A stretch of 64,000 bases of DNA, from the NCBI GenBank assembly GCA_036268355.1, contig DATAUG010000036.1:154967-218966 (forward strand), read 5' to 3'. The notes below the pieces were generated by a model that was not told the origin of the DNA, did not search any database, and was given only the letters and a program-made list of their open reading frames with translations. This document shows positions 25,549-35,558 of the stretch, piece after piece (position 1 is the first letter of the stretch; each line of letters opens with the position of its first letter). The position numbers and the translations under genes are program-made. The DNA is from DASQPJ01 sp036268355. Lineage in GTDB: Bacteria > Actinomycetota > Actinomycetes > Sporichthyales > Sporichthyaceae.

Positions 25549-28500
25549 GTGGCACGTCGGGCGGGGGCACCGCACTATCGACTGATTGCCGGCGGGCCGG
25601 TGGCGGTGGATCCGCCCCGGCTGGACGACGCGCAGCGGGCCGTGGTCGAGCACCCGGGTGGCCCGTTGTTGGTACTGGCCGGTCCCGGAACGGGCAAGAC
25701 GACGACCCTGGTCGAGGCGGTGGCGGCCCGGGTCGCCAGGGGCACGGACCCGGGGCGCATCCTCGTGCTGACCTTCAGCCGGAAGGCGGCCGGGGAGCTA
25801 CGCGACCGGATCGGTCGCCGGCTGGCCCGGACCACCGTCGAGCCGGCCGCATCGACGTTCCACGCGTTCTGCCTGTCGCTGCTGAACGCGGACCGGGCGC
25901 AGGGGTCGCCGCCGCTGCGCGTGCTGTCCGGACCCGAGCAGGACGTGGCGGTGCGGGAACTGCTGCGCGGGACGCTCGGCCGGGCGGCGCCGATCCGGTG
26001 GCCCGCGGAGGTCGAGGCCGCTCTGGGCACCCGTGGCCTGGCCGACGAGGTGGCCGCCGTGTTGGCCCGGATCGCCGAGCGCGACGTCGAGTTGCGCGCG
26101 CTCGTCGAGGTCGATCCGGCGGGGGCGGAGCGGTGGTCCGCGCTGGCCCAGTTCGCCGACTGCTATCTCGACGTGCTGGACGCGCGCGGAATGCTCGACC
26201 ACGCCGGGCTGATCCGGCGCGCCCTGCTCCGGCTGGACCGACCGGAAGCTCACGCCGCGGTGCGCGCCCGGTACGACGCGGTGTTCGTCGACGAGTACCA
26301 GGACGTCGACCCGGCGCAGGTCAAGCTGCTGGGGCACATCGCGGGCGACGGGCGCGATCTGGTCGCCTTCGGCGATCCCGACCAGTCCATCTATGCGTTC
26401 CGGGGTGCCGAGGTTCGCGAGATCCTCGAGTTCGGGCATCGCTTCCCGACCCGTGCCGGCTCGGCGGCGCCCACGTTGGTGCTCGGCGTTTCCCGGCGGG
26501 CGACCCCGGGGCTGCTCGGGGCGTCCCGCGAGGTGGCCCGCCGGCTGCCCACCAGTGGGCTGTCCGGCGCGGTTGCCCGCCGACATCGGGCCCTGGTGAG
26601 CGTCCTGCCGCCTGGTGTCGGAACCGAGTTGGAGGCCCGGACCTTCGGGAGCTCGGCCGCCGAGCTGGGCCACGTGTCGGACGTGCTGCTGCGCGCCCAC
26701 CTGGAGGACGGGTTGCCGTGGCGCGAGATGGCCGTGCTGGTTCGCTCGGGTGTGCGCGACATCCCCGTCGTGCGCCGCGTACTGGGCGCGGCCGGAGTGC
26801 CGGTTTTGGTCGCCGCCGACGAGGCACCGCTGCGCTGCGAGCCCGCGGTGGCAACACTTCTGACGGCCCTCGAGATGGCCGCCGAGGATTCGCCACCGGC
26901 TCCGGGTGCCGCCGAGGCGCTGTTGCGCTCACCGCTCGGGTCGCTCGACCCGGTTGGACTGCGGACCCTGGGTCGTGGTCTTCGCAACGCCGCCCGGACG
27001 GCGGGCAAGGCCGTCATGCCGGCGGCCGAACTCATCCGCGACGCGCTGCTCGATCCCGCGCTGACCGCCGAGGTTTCCGACCCGGCCGCCGACGCCGTGC
27101 GCGAACTGGCCGCTTTGTTGGCCGGCGCGGCCCGGCTGTGCCGCTCCGGGGCCGGCCCGCACGACGTGCTGTGGCATCTGTGGTCCGGGACCGATTGGCC
27201 GACCCGTTTGGAGCAGGCCGCAGCCGGATCGGGCCCGGTGGCGGCTCGGGCCGATCGCGACCTGGACGCCGTCTGCTCGCTGTTCGGCCTCGCGGAGCAG
27301 GCCCAACACCACCCGGGGCGGGTGGACCTGCGCCATTTCCTGGCCGCCGTCGAGGCCCAGGACGTTCCGTTCGAGACCCCCGGTGAAGCGGAGCGCGGCG
27401 CCGATGCCGTGGCCCTGATGACAGCGCACCGCGCGAAAGGCCTGGAGTGGCAACTGGTGGCAGTGGTAAGTGTTCAGGAAGGGGCCTGGCCGGATCTGCG
27501 TCGTCGGGGGACCTTCTTGTCCGGAGACCGCATCACCGCTTCCGGCCTGGCACCGCCGCCCACGGTCTCGGCGGCGATCGCCGAGGAGCGCCGGCTGTTC
27601 TATGTGGCGGTCACCCGGGCCCGGTCCCGGCTGCTGGTCACCGCGGTGTCCGGGGGCGACTCCGATCAGGACCGTCCCTCGCGTTTCCTGGACGAACTCG
27701 GCGTACCCGTCCAGGAATCGCCGGACGGCTTCGGCCGGGGACTGTCGGCGAGCACCTTGGTCGCCGAATTGCGCTCGGTGGTGACCGACGAGACGGTGGG
27801 CGAGTCGTTGCGACGGGCAGCGGCGGCCCGCTTGGCCGCGCTGGTCCGGGCCCGTGGCCCCGACAGAGCCGCGTTGGTCCCGGCCGCGGACCCGGAGGCC
27901 TGGTGGGGCGTCGCCGAACCGAGCGTCGCGCCGGAGCCGGTCCGCGACCCCGGCGCGCCGCTGGAGCTGACCACGTCCGCGGTGGCCGGCCTGGTCGCCT
28001 GTCCGCTGCGGTGGTTCCTTTCCAGCCAGGTGGGAGCCGCCAGGTCGGCCTCGTCGGCGGCGGTGGTGGGGAGCCTGTTGCACGCTCTCGCGGAACGTGC
28101 CGGCGCAGCGGAGGCGGCCGAACCCGATGAGCTGGTCGCCCGGCTGAACGAGCTGTGGGAACAGGTGTCGTTCGAGGCCCCGTGGCAGGCCGAGCAGCAG
28201 CGCGAGGAGGGCCAAGCAGCTCTCGCGCGATTCCTCGGGTGGCATGCCGGACGCCCGGATCGGACGCTGCTCGGGGTGGAGGTGCCATTCCGGATCGAGA
28301 TGGAAGCAGGCGGGACCAGCGTCCGGTTGAGCGGTCGGGTGGACCGCGTCGAACGCGACGCGTCCGGGGCGATTCGCATCGTCGACCTGAAGAATGGCCG
28401 CACGGCTGTGAGCAAGGCCGAGGTGGCCGACCACGTTGCCCTCGGCGCATATCAACTGGCGGCCGCCGCCGGCGGTCTCGATCAGGTCGTCGGTGACGAC

Positions 28501-28743
28501 GAGATCTGTGGCGGGGCCGAGCTGGTGATGTTGCGCCAACCCGATCGGAGTGGGCGGCCCAAGGTACACACGCAGCCTGCGGCCACCGGTCCCGACGGGG
28601 CGGGCCGCTTCGTCGAACACCTCGACGCGGCGGCCCGACGCCTGCGGGCCGAACGGTTCGACCCGGTGCCCTCGGCGGAGTGCGAAATGTGCGAGTTCCG
28701 ACGGTGTTGTACCGCCCACGCCCACGGTGGGGGGCTGGTGTGA
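25549..28743 (+). CDS. adnA: AdnA helicase-nuclease subunit
   Basis: 1064-residue subunit of the actinobacterial AdnAB double-strand-end resection motor-nuclease. UvrD-like helicase motifs: GPGTGKTT near residue 45, VFVDEYQDVDP near 245, GDPDQSIYAFRGA, TAHRAKGLEWQ and VAVTRARSRL. The C-terminal RecB-like nuclease has GRVDRVERD (about 930) and IVDLKNG (about 943). One Cys before it (CPLRW, about 817) and three after (CEMCEFRRC, from about 1044) give the Fe-S cluster pattern of AddB-type nucleases. GTG 25549 follows a GGAG box. It overlaps adnB by four bases. Confidence 0.93.
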   Translation: MARRAGAPHYRLIAGGPVAVDPPRLDDAQRAVVEHPGGPLLVLAGPGTGKTTTLVEAVAARVARGTDPGRILVLTFSRKAAGELRDRIGRRLARTTVEPAASTFHAFCLSLLNADRAQGSPPLRVLSGPEQDVAVRELLRGTLGRAAPIRWPAEVEAALGTRGLADEVAAVLARIAERDVELRALVEVDPAGAERWSALAQFADCYLDVLDARGMLDHAGLIRRALLRLDRPEAHAAVRARYDAVFVDEYQDVDPAQVKLLGHIAGDGRDLVAFGDPDQSIYAFRGAEVREILEFGHRFPTRAGSAAPTLVLGVSRRATPGLLGASREVARRLPTSGLSGAVARRHRALVSVLPPGVGTELEARTFGSSAAELGHVSDVLLRAHLEDGLPWREMAVLVRSGVRDIPVVRRVLGAAGVPVLVAADEAPLRCEPAVATLLTALEMAAEDSPPAPGAAEALLRSPLGSLDPVGLRTLGRGLRNAARTAGKAVMPAAELIRDALLDPALTAEVSDPAADAVRELAALLAGAARLCRSGAGPHDVLWHLWSGTDWPTRLEQAAAGSGPVAARADRDLDAVCSLFGLAEQAQHHPGRVDLRHFLAAVEAQDVPFETPGEAERGADAVALMTAHRAKGLEWQLVAVVSVQEGAWPDLRRRGTFLSGDRITASGLAPPPTVSAAIAEERRLFYVAVTRARSRLLVTAVSGGDSDQDRPSRFLDELGVPVQESPDGFGRGLSASTLVAELRSVVTDETVGESLRRAAAARLAALVRARGPDRAALVPAADPEAWWGVAEPSVAPEPVRDPGAPLELTTSAVAGLVACPLRWFLSSQVGAARSASSAAVVGSLLHALAERAGAAEAAEPDELVARLNELWEQVSFEAPWQAEQQREEGQAALARFLGWHAGRPDRTLLGVEVPFRIEMEAGGTSVRLSGRVDRVERDASGAIRIVDLKNGRTAVSKAEVADHVALGAYQLAAAAGGLDQVVGDDEICGGAELVMLRQPDRSGRPKVHTQPAATGPDGAGRFVEHLDAAARRLRAERFDPVPSAECEMCEFRRCCTAHAHGGGLV

Positions 28744-31700
28744 CCACCGGTTGCCCTTCGCTGCGCGACCCGACCGAGCTGCGCCAGTTACTGGGGGTCC
28801 CCTTCAGCGACGAGCAGTTGCTGGCGATCAGCGCGGGACCGAGTCCCTTGGCCCTCGTGGCCGGTGCCGGGTCCGGGAAGACGACCGTGATCGCGGCCCG
28901 GGTGGTCTGGCTGGTGGCGAGCGGAGCGGCTCGACCCGGCGATGTGCTCGGGCTGACGTTCACCAACAAGGCTGCCGCCGAGTTGGCCCAGCGGGTCCGC
29001 GGCGCTCTGCTCCGGGCTGGTCTGCTACCCGACCACAGCGATGTGGTCGACCACGATGCGGAGGACCCCGGGGAGCCGAACGTCTCGACCTACCACGCAT
29101 ACGCGGCCGAGCTGATCCGGGAGCACGGGCTGCGGCTCGGCGTTGAGCCCGGCGCGCGATTGCTGACCGACGCGGCGCGCTACCAGTTGGCCGAGCGGGT
29201 GATCCGAGCGGCGCCGGGTCCCATGCGGGCGCTGACGAAGTCGGTCGCGCTCCTGGCGCCCGACCTGCTGGCGCTGGAGGCTGAATGCTCCGAGCACCTC
29301 GTCGATCTCGACGAGCTTTGCGCCTTCGACACCGACCTCATCGAGCGGCTGAGCTCCGATCCGCGGGTGGCCGGCTCCGCCTCGGCGTTGGGCAGGGCGT
29401 TGTTGGCGGCCCGACGGCGCGCGGAGCTCACGGAGTTGGTGCGGGCTTACCGGGCCGCCAAGCGCCGCGGCGACCTGATCGACTTCGGCGATCAGATGGC
29501 CTTGGCCGCGCGGCTGGCCGAGACGTGTCCGCCGGTGGGCGACGCCGAACGCGAGCGGAACCGGGTGGTGGTGCTCGACGAGTACCAGGACACCTCCGTT
29601 GCCCAACGGCGAATGCTGGTCGGGCTGTTCGGCGGTGGGCACCCGGTGACAGCTGTCGGCGACCCGTGCCAGGCGATCTACGGCTGGCGCGGCGCCAGCG
29701 TCGCGAACCTCGAGGAGTTCCCGCAGCACTTCGCGGCCTCGGCACCGGACGGCACGACGGCCCCGGCCCAGCGGCTGACGCTGTGTCAGAACCGACGCAA
29801 TGCTCCGCCGTTGCTGGCCCTGGCCAACGGCCTCGCGGCACCGTTGCGCGAACTGCATGCCGGCGTGGCGCCGTTGTTCCCGGCGGCGCCCGCGGCGGAG
29901 CGGGCCGAGATTCGCACCGCGCTGTTGCCGACCTGGTCCGAGGAGCTGACCTGGGTCTGTGGCGAGGTGGAGTCCGCGTTGGCAACCGGTACGCCGGCCG
30001 GTGAGGTAGCCGTGCTGGTGCGAGCGGCGCGCGACATCGGCCCGTTGCACACCGAACTGATCAGGCGTCAGATCCCGGTGGAGGTCGTGGGGCTGGGCGG
30101 CCTGGTGCACCTGCCGGAGATCGCCGACCTGATCGCGACCCTCGAGGTGCTGCACTCGCCGACCGCCGATGCAGCGTTGATCCGGTTGCTGGTCGGGCCG
30201 CGTTGGCGGATCGGACCGCGAGATCTCGCGCTGCTCGGCAAGCGCGCGGGGCAGTTGGCGACCGGGCCGCTCCGCCGACGCGAGGCGTCCGGCTCCGGTC
30301 CCGAGATGCGCATCGTCGACCCGGTGGAGCAACCAGCCCTGGCCGACGCCGTTGCCTCGCCGGGCGAGCTGGCCTATTCGCTCCAGGCGCAGGGGCGATT
30401 CGCCGCCCTGGACGCCGAGCTGCGTGCCCTGCGCGCCCACCTCGGCGAACCGCTGCTGGAGCTGCTGGCGACGATCCTCGCGCGCACCGGGCTCGACGTG
30501 GAACTCGCCGTGGCGTCGCACGGGCGTCGGACCCATCGGCGGCATTCGGTGGAGGCATTCCTCGACGTGGCCGCGGACTTCACCGATCTGGACGGCGGGA
30601 CGTCGGTCGGTGCGTTCCTGGCCTATCTTCAGGCCGCGGCCGATCACGAGCGAGGGCTGGACTCGGCCGAGCCCGCGGCGGGTCAGGCCGTCCAGTTGAT
30701 GACCGCGCACAAGGCGAAAGGCCTCGAGTGGGACGTCGTCGTGCTGCCCGACCTGTGCGACGGGGTGTTCCCGTCGACCCGGGGTCGGTCGCGGTGGACC
30801 ACCGCCGGCCACTGCCTGCCGTATCCGTTGCGCGGCGACCGCGCGAGCCTGCCCGAGCTGGGGGAGTGGTCGCCCAAGGGGTTGGGGGCCTTCGACATGG
30901 CGGTCCGGGAGCAGGCGGCTGTCGAGGAGCTGCGGCTGGCCTACGTGGCGATGACCAGACCGCGGCATCGCCTGATCGCCGCGGGGCACTGGTGGGGGCC
31001 GACCCAGCGCCGGTCGCGCGGCCCGTCGGAGTACCTGTCGGCCGCCCGCGCGTTCACCGCGTCGGCCGGGCAGGACCCGGGCGGCCCATGGGCCGCCCGG
31101 CCGGGTCCGGGAGCGGAGAACCCATGCCTGAACGGCGGTGCCGAGTACACCTGGCCGGCCCCGGTCGACGCTGCCGAAGCGGCCCGGCGGCGGGCGGGCG
31201 CCGAGTTGGTGCGCGCGGCACTGCGTGAGCCGGCCGCGTTCGATGCCCGGTCGCCGAACGCGGAGGGGTTGAGCGAGGCCGAACTGCAGCGGGTCGCCGA
31301 CTGGGACCACGACCTGAACCTGCTGCTGCGACCACGTGCCCGGGCGCCGCGGTCCCGCGAGACCGCACTGCCCACCACGCTGACGGTCTCGCAGGTTTCC
31401 CTGTTGGCCACCCGGCCCGATGTCCTGGCTCGCGACCTGGCCCGGCCGATGCCACGGCCGCCACGGCCGGCCGCGGCCCGCGGGTCACGTTTCCATGCGT
31501 GGCTGGCGGCCCGCTTCGGGCAGCAGGTGTTGCTGAACCCGGAGGACGTGCCCGGCGGAGCCGATACGCAGTGGTGCACCGATGCCGAACTGGCGCAGTT
31601 GCAGGAGGCCTTCGATCGCGGCGAGTTCGCCGATCGCGTCCCGCTTCGGGTGGAGGCGCCGTTCGCGCTGCCGCTGGCCGGGCGCGTGGTCCGCGGACGC

Positions 31701-31943
31701 ATCGATGCCGTCTACGCGACCCCGTCCGGTTACGAGGTAGTCGACTGGAAGACCGGTGGGGGAGTCGACGCCGACCCCGTTCAGTTGGCGCTGTACCGGT
31801 TGGCCTGGGCGGAGATCGCCGGGGTACGTCCCCAGGCCGTCAGCGGAGCGTTCCACTTCGTGCGGTCCGGCCGGACGACCCGACCGGACCTGCCTGACCG
31901 ATCGGCGTTGGCGGCGGTGCTGGTCGGCACCGGCGGGAGGTAG
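28740..31943 (+). CDS. adnB: AdnB helicase-nuclease subunit
   Basis: 1067-residue partner of AdnA. UvrD-like motor motifs: GAGSGKTTVIAARV near 42, LTFTNKAAAELAQRV, VVLDEYQDTS near 280, GDPCQAIYGWRGAS, TAHKAKGLEWDVVVLPD. The C-terminal nuclease domain carries GRIDAVY near 986, VVDWKTG near 1000 and QLALYRLAWAE. No Fe-S Cys quartet is apparent, unlike AdnA. The GTGA overlap with adnA implies coupled translation in equal amounts, fitting a heterodimer. Confidence 0.93.
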   Translation: MTTGCPSLRDPTELRQLLGVPFSDEQLLAISAGPSPLALVAGAGSGKTTVIAARVVWLVASGAARPGDVLGLTFTNKAAAELAQRVRGALLRAGLLPDHSDVVDHDAEDPGEPNVSTYHAYAAELIREHGLRLGVEPGARLLTDAARYQLAERVIRAAPGPMRALTKSVALLAPDLLALEAECSEHLVDLDELCAFDTDLIERLSSDPRVAGSASALGRALLAARRRAELTELVRAYRAAKRRGDLIDFGDQMALAARLAETCPPVGDAERERNRVVVLDEYQDTSVAQRRMLVGLFGGGHPVTAVGDPCQAIYGWRGASVANLEEFPQHFAASAPDGTTAPAQRLTLCQNRRNAPPLLALANGLAAPLRELHAGVAPLFPAAPAAERAEIRTALLPTWSEELTWVCGEVESALATGTPAGEVAVLVRAARDIGPLHTELIRRQIPVEVVGLGGLVHLPEIADLIATLEVLHSPTADAALIRLLVGPRWRIGPRDLALLGKRAGQLATGPLRRREASGSGPEMRIVDPVEQPALADAVASPGELAYSLQAQGRFAALDAELRALRAHLGEPLLELLATILARTGLDVELAVASHGRRTHRRHSVEAFLDVAADFTDLDGGTSVGAFLAYLQAAADHERGLDSAEPAAGQAVQLMTAHKAKGLEWDVVVLPDLCDGVFPSTRGRSRWTTAGHCLPYPLRGDRASLPELGEWSPKGLGAFDMAVREQAAVEELRLAYVAMTRPRHRLIAAGHWWGPTQRRSRGPSEYLSAARAFTASAGQDPGGPWAARPGPGAENPCLNGGAEYTWPAPVDAAEAARRRAGAELVRAALREPAAFDARSPNAEGLSEAELQRVADWDHDLNLLLRPRARAPRSRETALPTTLTVSQVSLLATRPDVLARDLARPMPRPPRPAAARGSRFHAWLAARFGQQVLLNPEDVPGGADTQWCTDAELAQLQEAFDRGEFADRVPLRVEAPFALPLAGRVVRGRIDAVYATPSGYEVVDWKTGGGVDADPVQLALYRLAWAEIAGVRPQAVSGAFHFVRSGRTTRPDLPDRSALAAVLVGTGGR

Positions 31944-31946
31944 CGC

Positions 31947-32030
31947 GTGAGCGACTGCGACGAGCAACTGCGAGCGACTGCGACGAGCGGGGAACGAGCA
32001 CCGACGAGCGAGCAGCACAGGCGATCCAAC
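31947..32030. repeat. GAGCGAG-type dispersed repeat, copy 1
   Basis: Low-complexity repeat made of GAGCGACTGCGACGAGC-like units, from just after the adnB stop to just before nudC. Bases 31970-31998 match 28 of 29 bases of the reverse complement of 42021-42049. It holds GTG codons, but the frame is short and repetitive. Confidence 0.75.
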
Positions 32031-32049
32031 GGCGCCGTAGGGTCCAGTC

Positions 32050-32958
32050 ATGGTTGAGGTGTCGCTGCCTCCGATGCCGCTCTCGGGCGGTACACACGAT
32101 CGCTCGTCGGCGCTCCGGCTGGACTCGGCCGCCCTCGAGCGGATCTGGTCCGATCCCCGGACCAGGGTGCTGCGGGTGCACGACGGCGCCGCCGCGTTGT
32201 TCGCCGACGGGTCCGACCTGTCGTGCGTGTCGATTGCCGAGATCGATCCACAAGTCGCGCGCTATTTCCTCGGGACGAGCCCGGACGGCATCCCCTATTT
32301 CGCCGCCGACGGGCCGTTCCCGATCGGTGCGGACGAACGGGCCGCCAATGTCCGTGAGCTGCCGGCGGATCTGTCGCCCGCTGCGTCCGGCCTGTTCGCG
32401 CACGCCATCGGGTTGTCCAACTGGCACGCTCGCCACGGTTTCTGCCCCAGGTGCGGTTCACCGACAACGGTGACCGCGGCCGGTCACGTCCGGGTCTGTA
32501 CCGGTTGCGGCGCCGAACACTTCCCGCGCAACGACCCGGCGGTGATCATGCTGGTGATCGACGACGACGACCGATGTCTCCTCGGCCACAACCCGGCCTG
32601 GCCGCCCGGCCGGTTCTCGACCCTGGCGGGGTTCGTCGAGCCGGGCGAGTCCCTGGAGCAGGCGGTGATTCGTGAGGTCCACGAGGAGGTGGGCGTCCAT
32701 GTCGACGACGTGCGCTACGAGGGCAGTCAGCCTTGGCCGTTCCCAGCCTCGCTGATGCTCGGCTTCCGTGCCCACGCGATCGATCCGACGATCCGCGTGG
32801 ACGTCGCCGAGATCACCGAGGCCCGCTGGTTCAGCCGCACCGACCTGGTTGCTGCAGGGCGTCGGCGGGAGGCGTTGATGCCGGGCGCGATCTCGATCGC
32901 GCGCTGGTTGATCGAGCGATGGTTCGGCGGTCCACTGCCGGTCGACAACAAGTGGTGA
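32050..32958 (+). CDS. nudC: NAD+ diphosphatase NudC
   Basis: 302-residue NADH/NAD-capped RNA pyrophosphohydrolase. N-terminal NudC-specific region, zinc ribbon CPRCG (about 131) and CTGCG, then the Nudix box GFVEPGESLEQAVIREVHEE and the NudC signature SQPWPFP. Placed between adnB and mrx1, matching the mycobacterial order. Its stop is surrounded by a short duplication (AAGTGGTGAGCC / AAGCGGTGAGCC). Confidence 0.93.
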   Translation: MVEVSLPPMPLSGGTHDRSSALRLDSAALERIWSDPRTRVLRVHDGAAALFADGSDLSCVSIAEIDPQVARYFLGTSPDGIPYFAADGPFPIGADERAANVRELPADLSPAASGLFAHAIGLSNWHARHGFCPRCGSPTTVTAAGHVRVCTGCGAEHFPRNDPAVIMLVIDDDDRCLLGHNPAWPPGRFSTLAGFVEPGESLEQAVIREVHEEVGVHVDDVRYEGSQPWPFPASLMLGFRAHAIDPTIRVDVAEITEARWFSRTDLVAAGRRREALMPGAISIARWLIERWFGGPLPVDNKW

Positions 32959-32997
32959 GCCGACAAGCGGTGAGCCGGGGCCCCCGGTCCGTAGAGC

Positions 32998-33252
32998 TCA
33001 GCCGGCCGCCGCAAGCTGCGCCCGGACCTGGGCCAGAGTCGGGTTGGTGAGCGTGCTCCCGTCCGGGAACAGCACGGTCGGCACAACCGCGTTGCCGCCG
33101 TTCACTGTCTTGACGAACTCCACCGCCTCCGGGTCGGTCTCGATGTCGACCGCCACGAACGGGATCTCCTCGGCGTGCATCAGCATCTTCAGCCTGCGGC
33201 ACGGCCCGCACCAGGTGGTGCTGAACACGGTGATGGTGTCGGTCTGGAGCAC
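32998..33252 (-). CDS. mrx1: Mycoredoxin/glutaredoxin-like protein
   Basis: 84-residue thioredoxin-fold oxidoreductase. Active site TTWCGPCRRLK (Cys15, Cys18); mycobacterial Mrx1 has CGYC, so the second residue differs here. Further marks are VDIETDPEAVEFV, VNGGNAVVPTVLFPDGS with the cis-Pro, and TNPT. It would reduce mycothiol mixed disulfides. GTG at 33252 after a GAAAGG box; a longer start at 33300 is less likely. Context (nudC, uvrD2) is the classic mrx1 location. Confidence 0.88.
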   Translation of the reverse strand: MLQTDTITVFSTTWCGPCRRLKMLMHAEEIPFVAVDIETDPEAVEFVKTVNGGNAVVPTVLFPDGSTLTNPTLAQVRAQLAAAG

Positions 33253-33411
33253 TGGTGCACCTTTCTCACGCGGAGCCTTCACAACACGCAACCGCCACAT
33301 CGAGCGCGCTGTTCCCGATCATTCCAGCGCCCGCCGTGCCTGTCCGCCGCAAGATTCGGGTCGACGCGCTGTTCCGCCGGCGTGCCCGGTGCCTGCTGCC
33401 AGGATGGCCGG

Positions 33412-35505
33412 GTGAGCCCCACCCCCGAGCAAATCCTGGTTGCCCTGGACCCGGAGCAGCGGGCGGTGGCCGAGGTGCTGCAGGGTCCGGTGTGCGTGCT
33501 GGCCGGGGCCGGTACCGGGAAAACCCGGGCGATCACGCACCGCATCGCCTACGGCGTCGTCACCGGGGCCTTTCCGGCGCAGCACATGCTCGCGGTCACC
33601 TTCACCACCCGTGCGGCGGGTGAGTTGCGGACACGACTGCGGGCCCTCGGCGCCGGCGGCGTTCAGGCTCGGACCTTCCACTCGGCGGCGTTGCGCCAAC
33701 TGCAGTTCTTCTGGCCCACCGCGATCGGCGGCGCCGTGCCGCGGGTCGAGGCCAGCAAGGCCCCGCTCGTCGCGGCGGCCGCGGGACGGGCCGGGGTCCG
33801 GCCCGGACCCGCCGAGGTTCGCGACCTCGCGGCGGAGATCGAGTGGGCGAAGGTCTCCCAGGTCGCCCCGGCCGACTATGTCGCGGCCGCGGCCAAGGCC
33901 GGGCGCGCCGCGGCGGCCGGGCTGGACCCGGCCGCCACCGCCGAGATCTACGCCTCCTACGAGGAGGTCAAGTCGCGCCGTGGCGTCATCGACATGGAGG
34001 ACATCCTGCTGCTGACCGTTGGTGTCCTCAGCGAGAACGCCGACGTCGCCGAGCGGGTGCGCCGCCAGTACCGCCACTTCGTGGTCGACGAGTACCAGGA
34101 CGTCAGTCCGCTGCAGCAGCGACTGTTGGAGCTCTGGCTGTCCGGGCGCGACGAGCTGTGCGTGGTGGGCGACCCCAGCCAGACGATCTACTCCTTCGCG
34201 GGCGCGACGGCCGAGTTCCTGCTCGGATTCCCGCGGAACCATCCGGGCGCCGCGGTCGTCCGGTTGGTACGCAACTACCGTTCGACGCCGCAGATCGTCC
34301 GACTGGCCAACGCGGTGCTGGGTGGCGCCGCGGTCCAACTGCGATCGCAATCGGCCGATGGCGCCGAACCCGTGCTGAGCGAGTACCCCGACGAGGCGGC
34401 CGAGGCCGAGGGGGTCTCGGGCCGCATCGCGGCGCTGCTGGCGCAGGGATTCGCCGCCGCCGCGATCGCGGTGCTTTTCCGTACCAACAGCCAGTCGGTG
34501 GCCTACGAACAGGCCCTGGCCGAGCGCGGCATCGGCTTCGTGGTGCGCGGCGGGGAGAAATTCTTTCAACGGCCCGAGGTGAAGGCGGCGATGACCCGAC
34601 TGCGCGGTGCCGCTCGGGCGCGGGCGGTCGGTGCCGACGCGGACGACCCGGGTGACGACCAGGACCTGGTGTCCCAGGCGCGCGCGTTGTTGTCGGATGC
34701 GGGTCTGGTGGCGGGGCGGGCGGCGGGCTCCGGTGCCGTCGGCGAGCGGGCCGAGGCGCTGGCGGCGCTGTTGCGCATCGCCGAGGACCTGGCGGCTGCC
34801 GAGCCGTCGGCGGATCTGACGCGTTTCGTCGCCGAGTTGGATGCCCGCTCGGCCGATGCCCAGGTGCCGGTGCTCGACTGCGTCACGTTGGCCTCGCTGC
34901 ACTCGGCGAAAGGACTCGAATGGGACGCGGTCTTCATCGTGGGCCTGGTCGAGGGCATGATGCCGATCAGCTATGCGGCCGACGACACCGCGGTGGCCGA
35001 GGAACGCCGACTGCTCTACGTCGGGACAACCCGTGCCCGGCGACATCTGGAGCTTTCCTGGGCGCTGTCCCGGGCGCCCGGTGGCCGCGGATCCCGGCAG
35101 CCGTCCCGCTTCCTGGCCGCCCTGGTGCCGGTCCGATCACCGGCGCCCCCGGCCCGGCAAGCCGGGCGGGTCCGGGAGCGCGCCGCCGCGGTGTGCCGGG
35201 TGTGCGGCAAGCCGCTGATCGAGGCCACGCAGCGCAAACTCGGCCGGTGCGAGCAGTGTCCCGCCGACCTCGACGAGGCCTTGCTGGAGCGGCTGCGCAC
35301 CTGGCGCCTGCAGTCCGCCCGAAGCGCGGCGCTGCCCGCGTACTGCGTGTTCACCGACGCCACCCTGCGCGCGATCGCCGAGGCCCGTCCGGACGACGCG
35401 ACCCACCTGGCCCGCATCCCGGGCGTCGGGAAGGCCAAGCTGGAGCGGTACGGCCCGGACGTGCTCGCGATCTGTGCCGGGCGTGAGCCCGCCGGCGCCT
35501 CCTGA
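33412..35505 (+). CDS. uvrD2: UvrD2-like SF1 DNA helicase with HRDC domain
   Basis: 697-residue ATP-dependent 3'-5' helicase. Motifs: GAGTGKTR near 33, VTFTTRAAGELRTRL, VVDEYQDVSPLQ near 224, GDPSQTIYSFAGA, RNYRST, LHSAKGLEWD, VGTTRARRHL. The C-terminus has the tetracysteine module (CRVCGK near 594, CEQCP) and an HRDC domain with IPGVGKAKLERYG. This architecture is specific for actinobacterial UvrD2. It lies directly upstream of the whiB7 promoter. Confidence 0.94.
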   Translation: MSPTPEQILVALDPEQRAVAEVLQGPVCVLAGAGTGKTRAITHRIAYGVVTGAFPAQHMLAVTFTTRAAGELRTRLRALGAGGVQARTFHSAALRQLQFFWPTAIGGAVPRVEASKAPLVAAAAGRAGVRPGPAEVRDLAAEIEWAKVSQVAPADYVAAAAKAGRAAAAGLDPAATAEIYASYEEVKSRRGVIDMEDILLLTVGVLSENADVAERVRRQYRHFVVDEYQDVSPLQQRLLELWLSGRDELCVVGDPSQTIYSFAGATAEFLLGFPRNHPGAAVVRLVRNYRSTPQIVRLANAVLGGAAVQLRSQSADGAEPVLSEYPDEAAEAEGVSGRIAALLAQGFAAAAIAVLFRTNSQSVAYEQALAERGIGFVVRGGEKFFQRPEVKAAMTRLRGAARARAVGADADDPGDDQDLVSQARALLSDAGLVAGRAAGSGAVGERAEALAALLRIAEDLAAAEPSADLTRFVAELDARSADAQVPVLDCVTLASLHSAKGLEWDAVFIVGLVEGMMPISYAADDTAVAEERRLLYVGTTRARRHLELSWALSRAPGGRGSRQPSRFLAALVPVRSPAPPARQAGRVRERAAAVCRVCGKPLIEATQRKLGRCEQCPADLDEALLERLRTWRLQSARSAALPAYCVFTDATLRAIAEARPDDATHLARIPGVGKAKLERYGPDVLAICAGREPAGAS

Positions 35506-35510
35506 ACGGC

Positions 35511-35550
35511 GAATATTCGGTTGCCGCGCCCGCCGAAGCCCGCGTAGCCT
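35511..35550 (+). promoter_or_regulatory. Predicted whiB7 promoter with AT-rich WhiB7 site
   Basis: Five bases after the uvrD2 stop, an AT-rich palindrome GAATATTC (35511-35518) sits directly before a -35 box TTGCCG (35521-35526). An 18-base spacer leads to a -10 box TAGCCT (35545-35550). WhiB7 is known to bind AT-rich DNA immediately upstream of the -35 with the housekeeping sigma factor and to activate its own gene, which fits this layout. Confidence 0.65.
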
Positions 35551-35558
35551 CGACTCAC

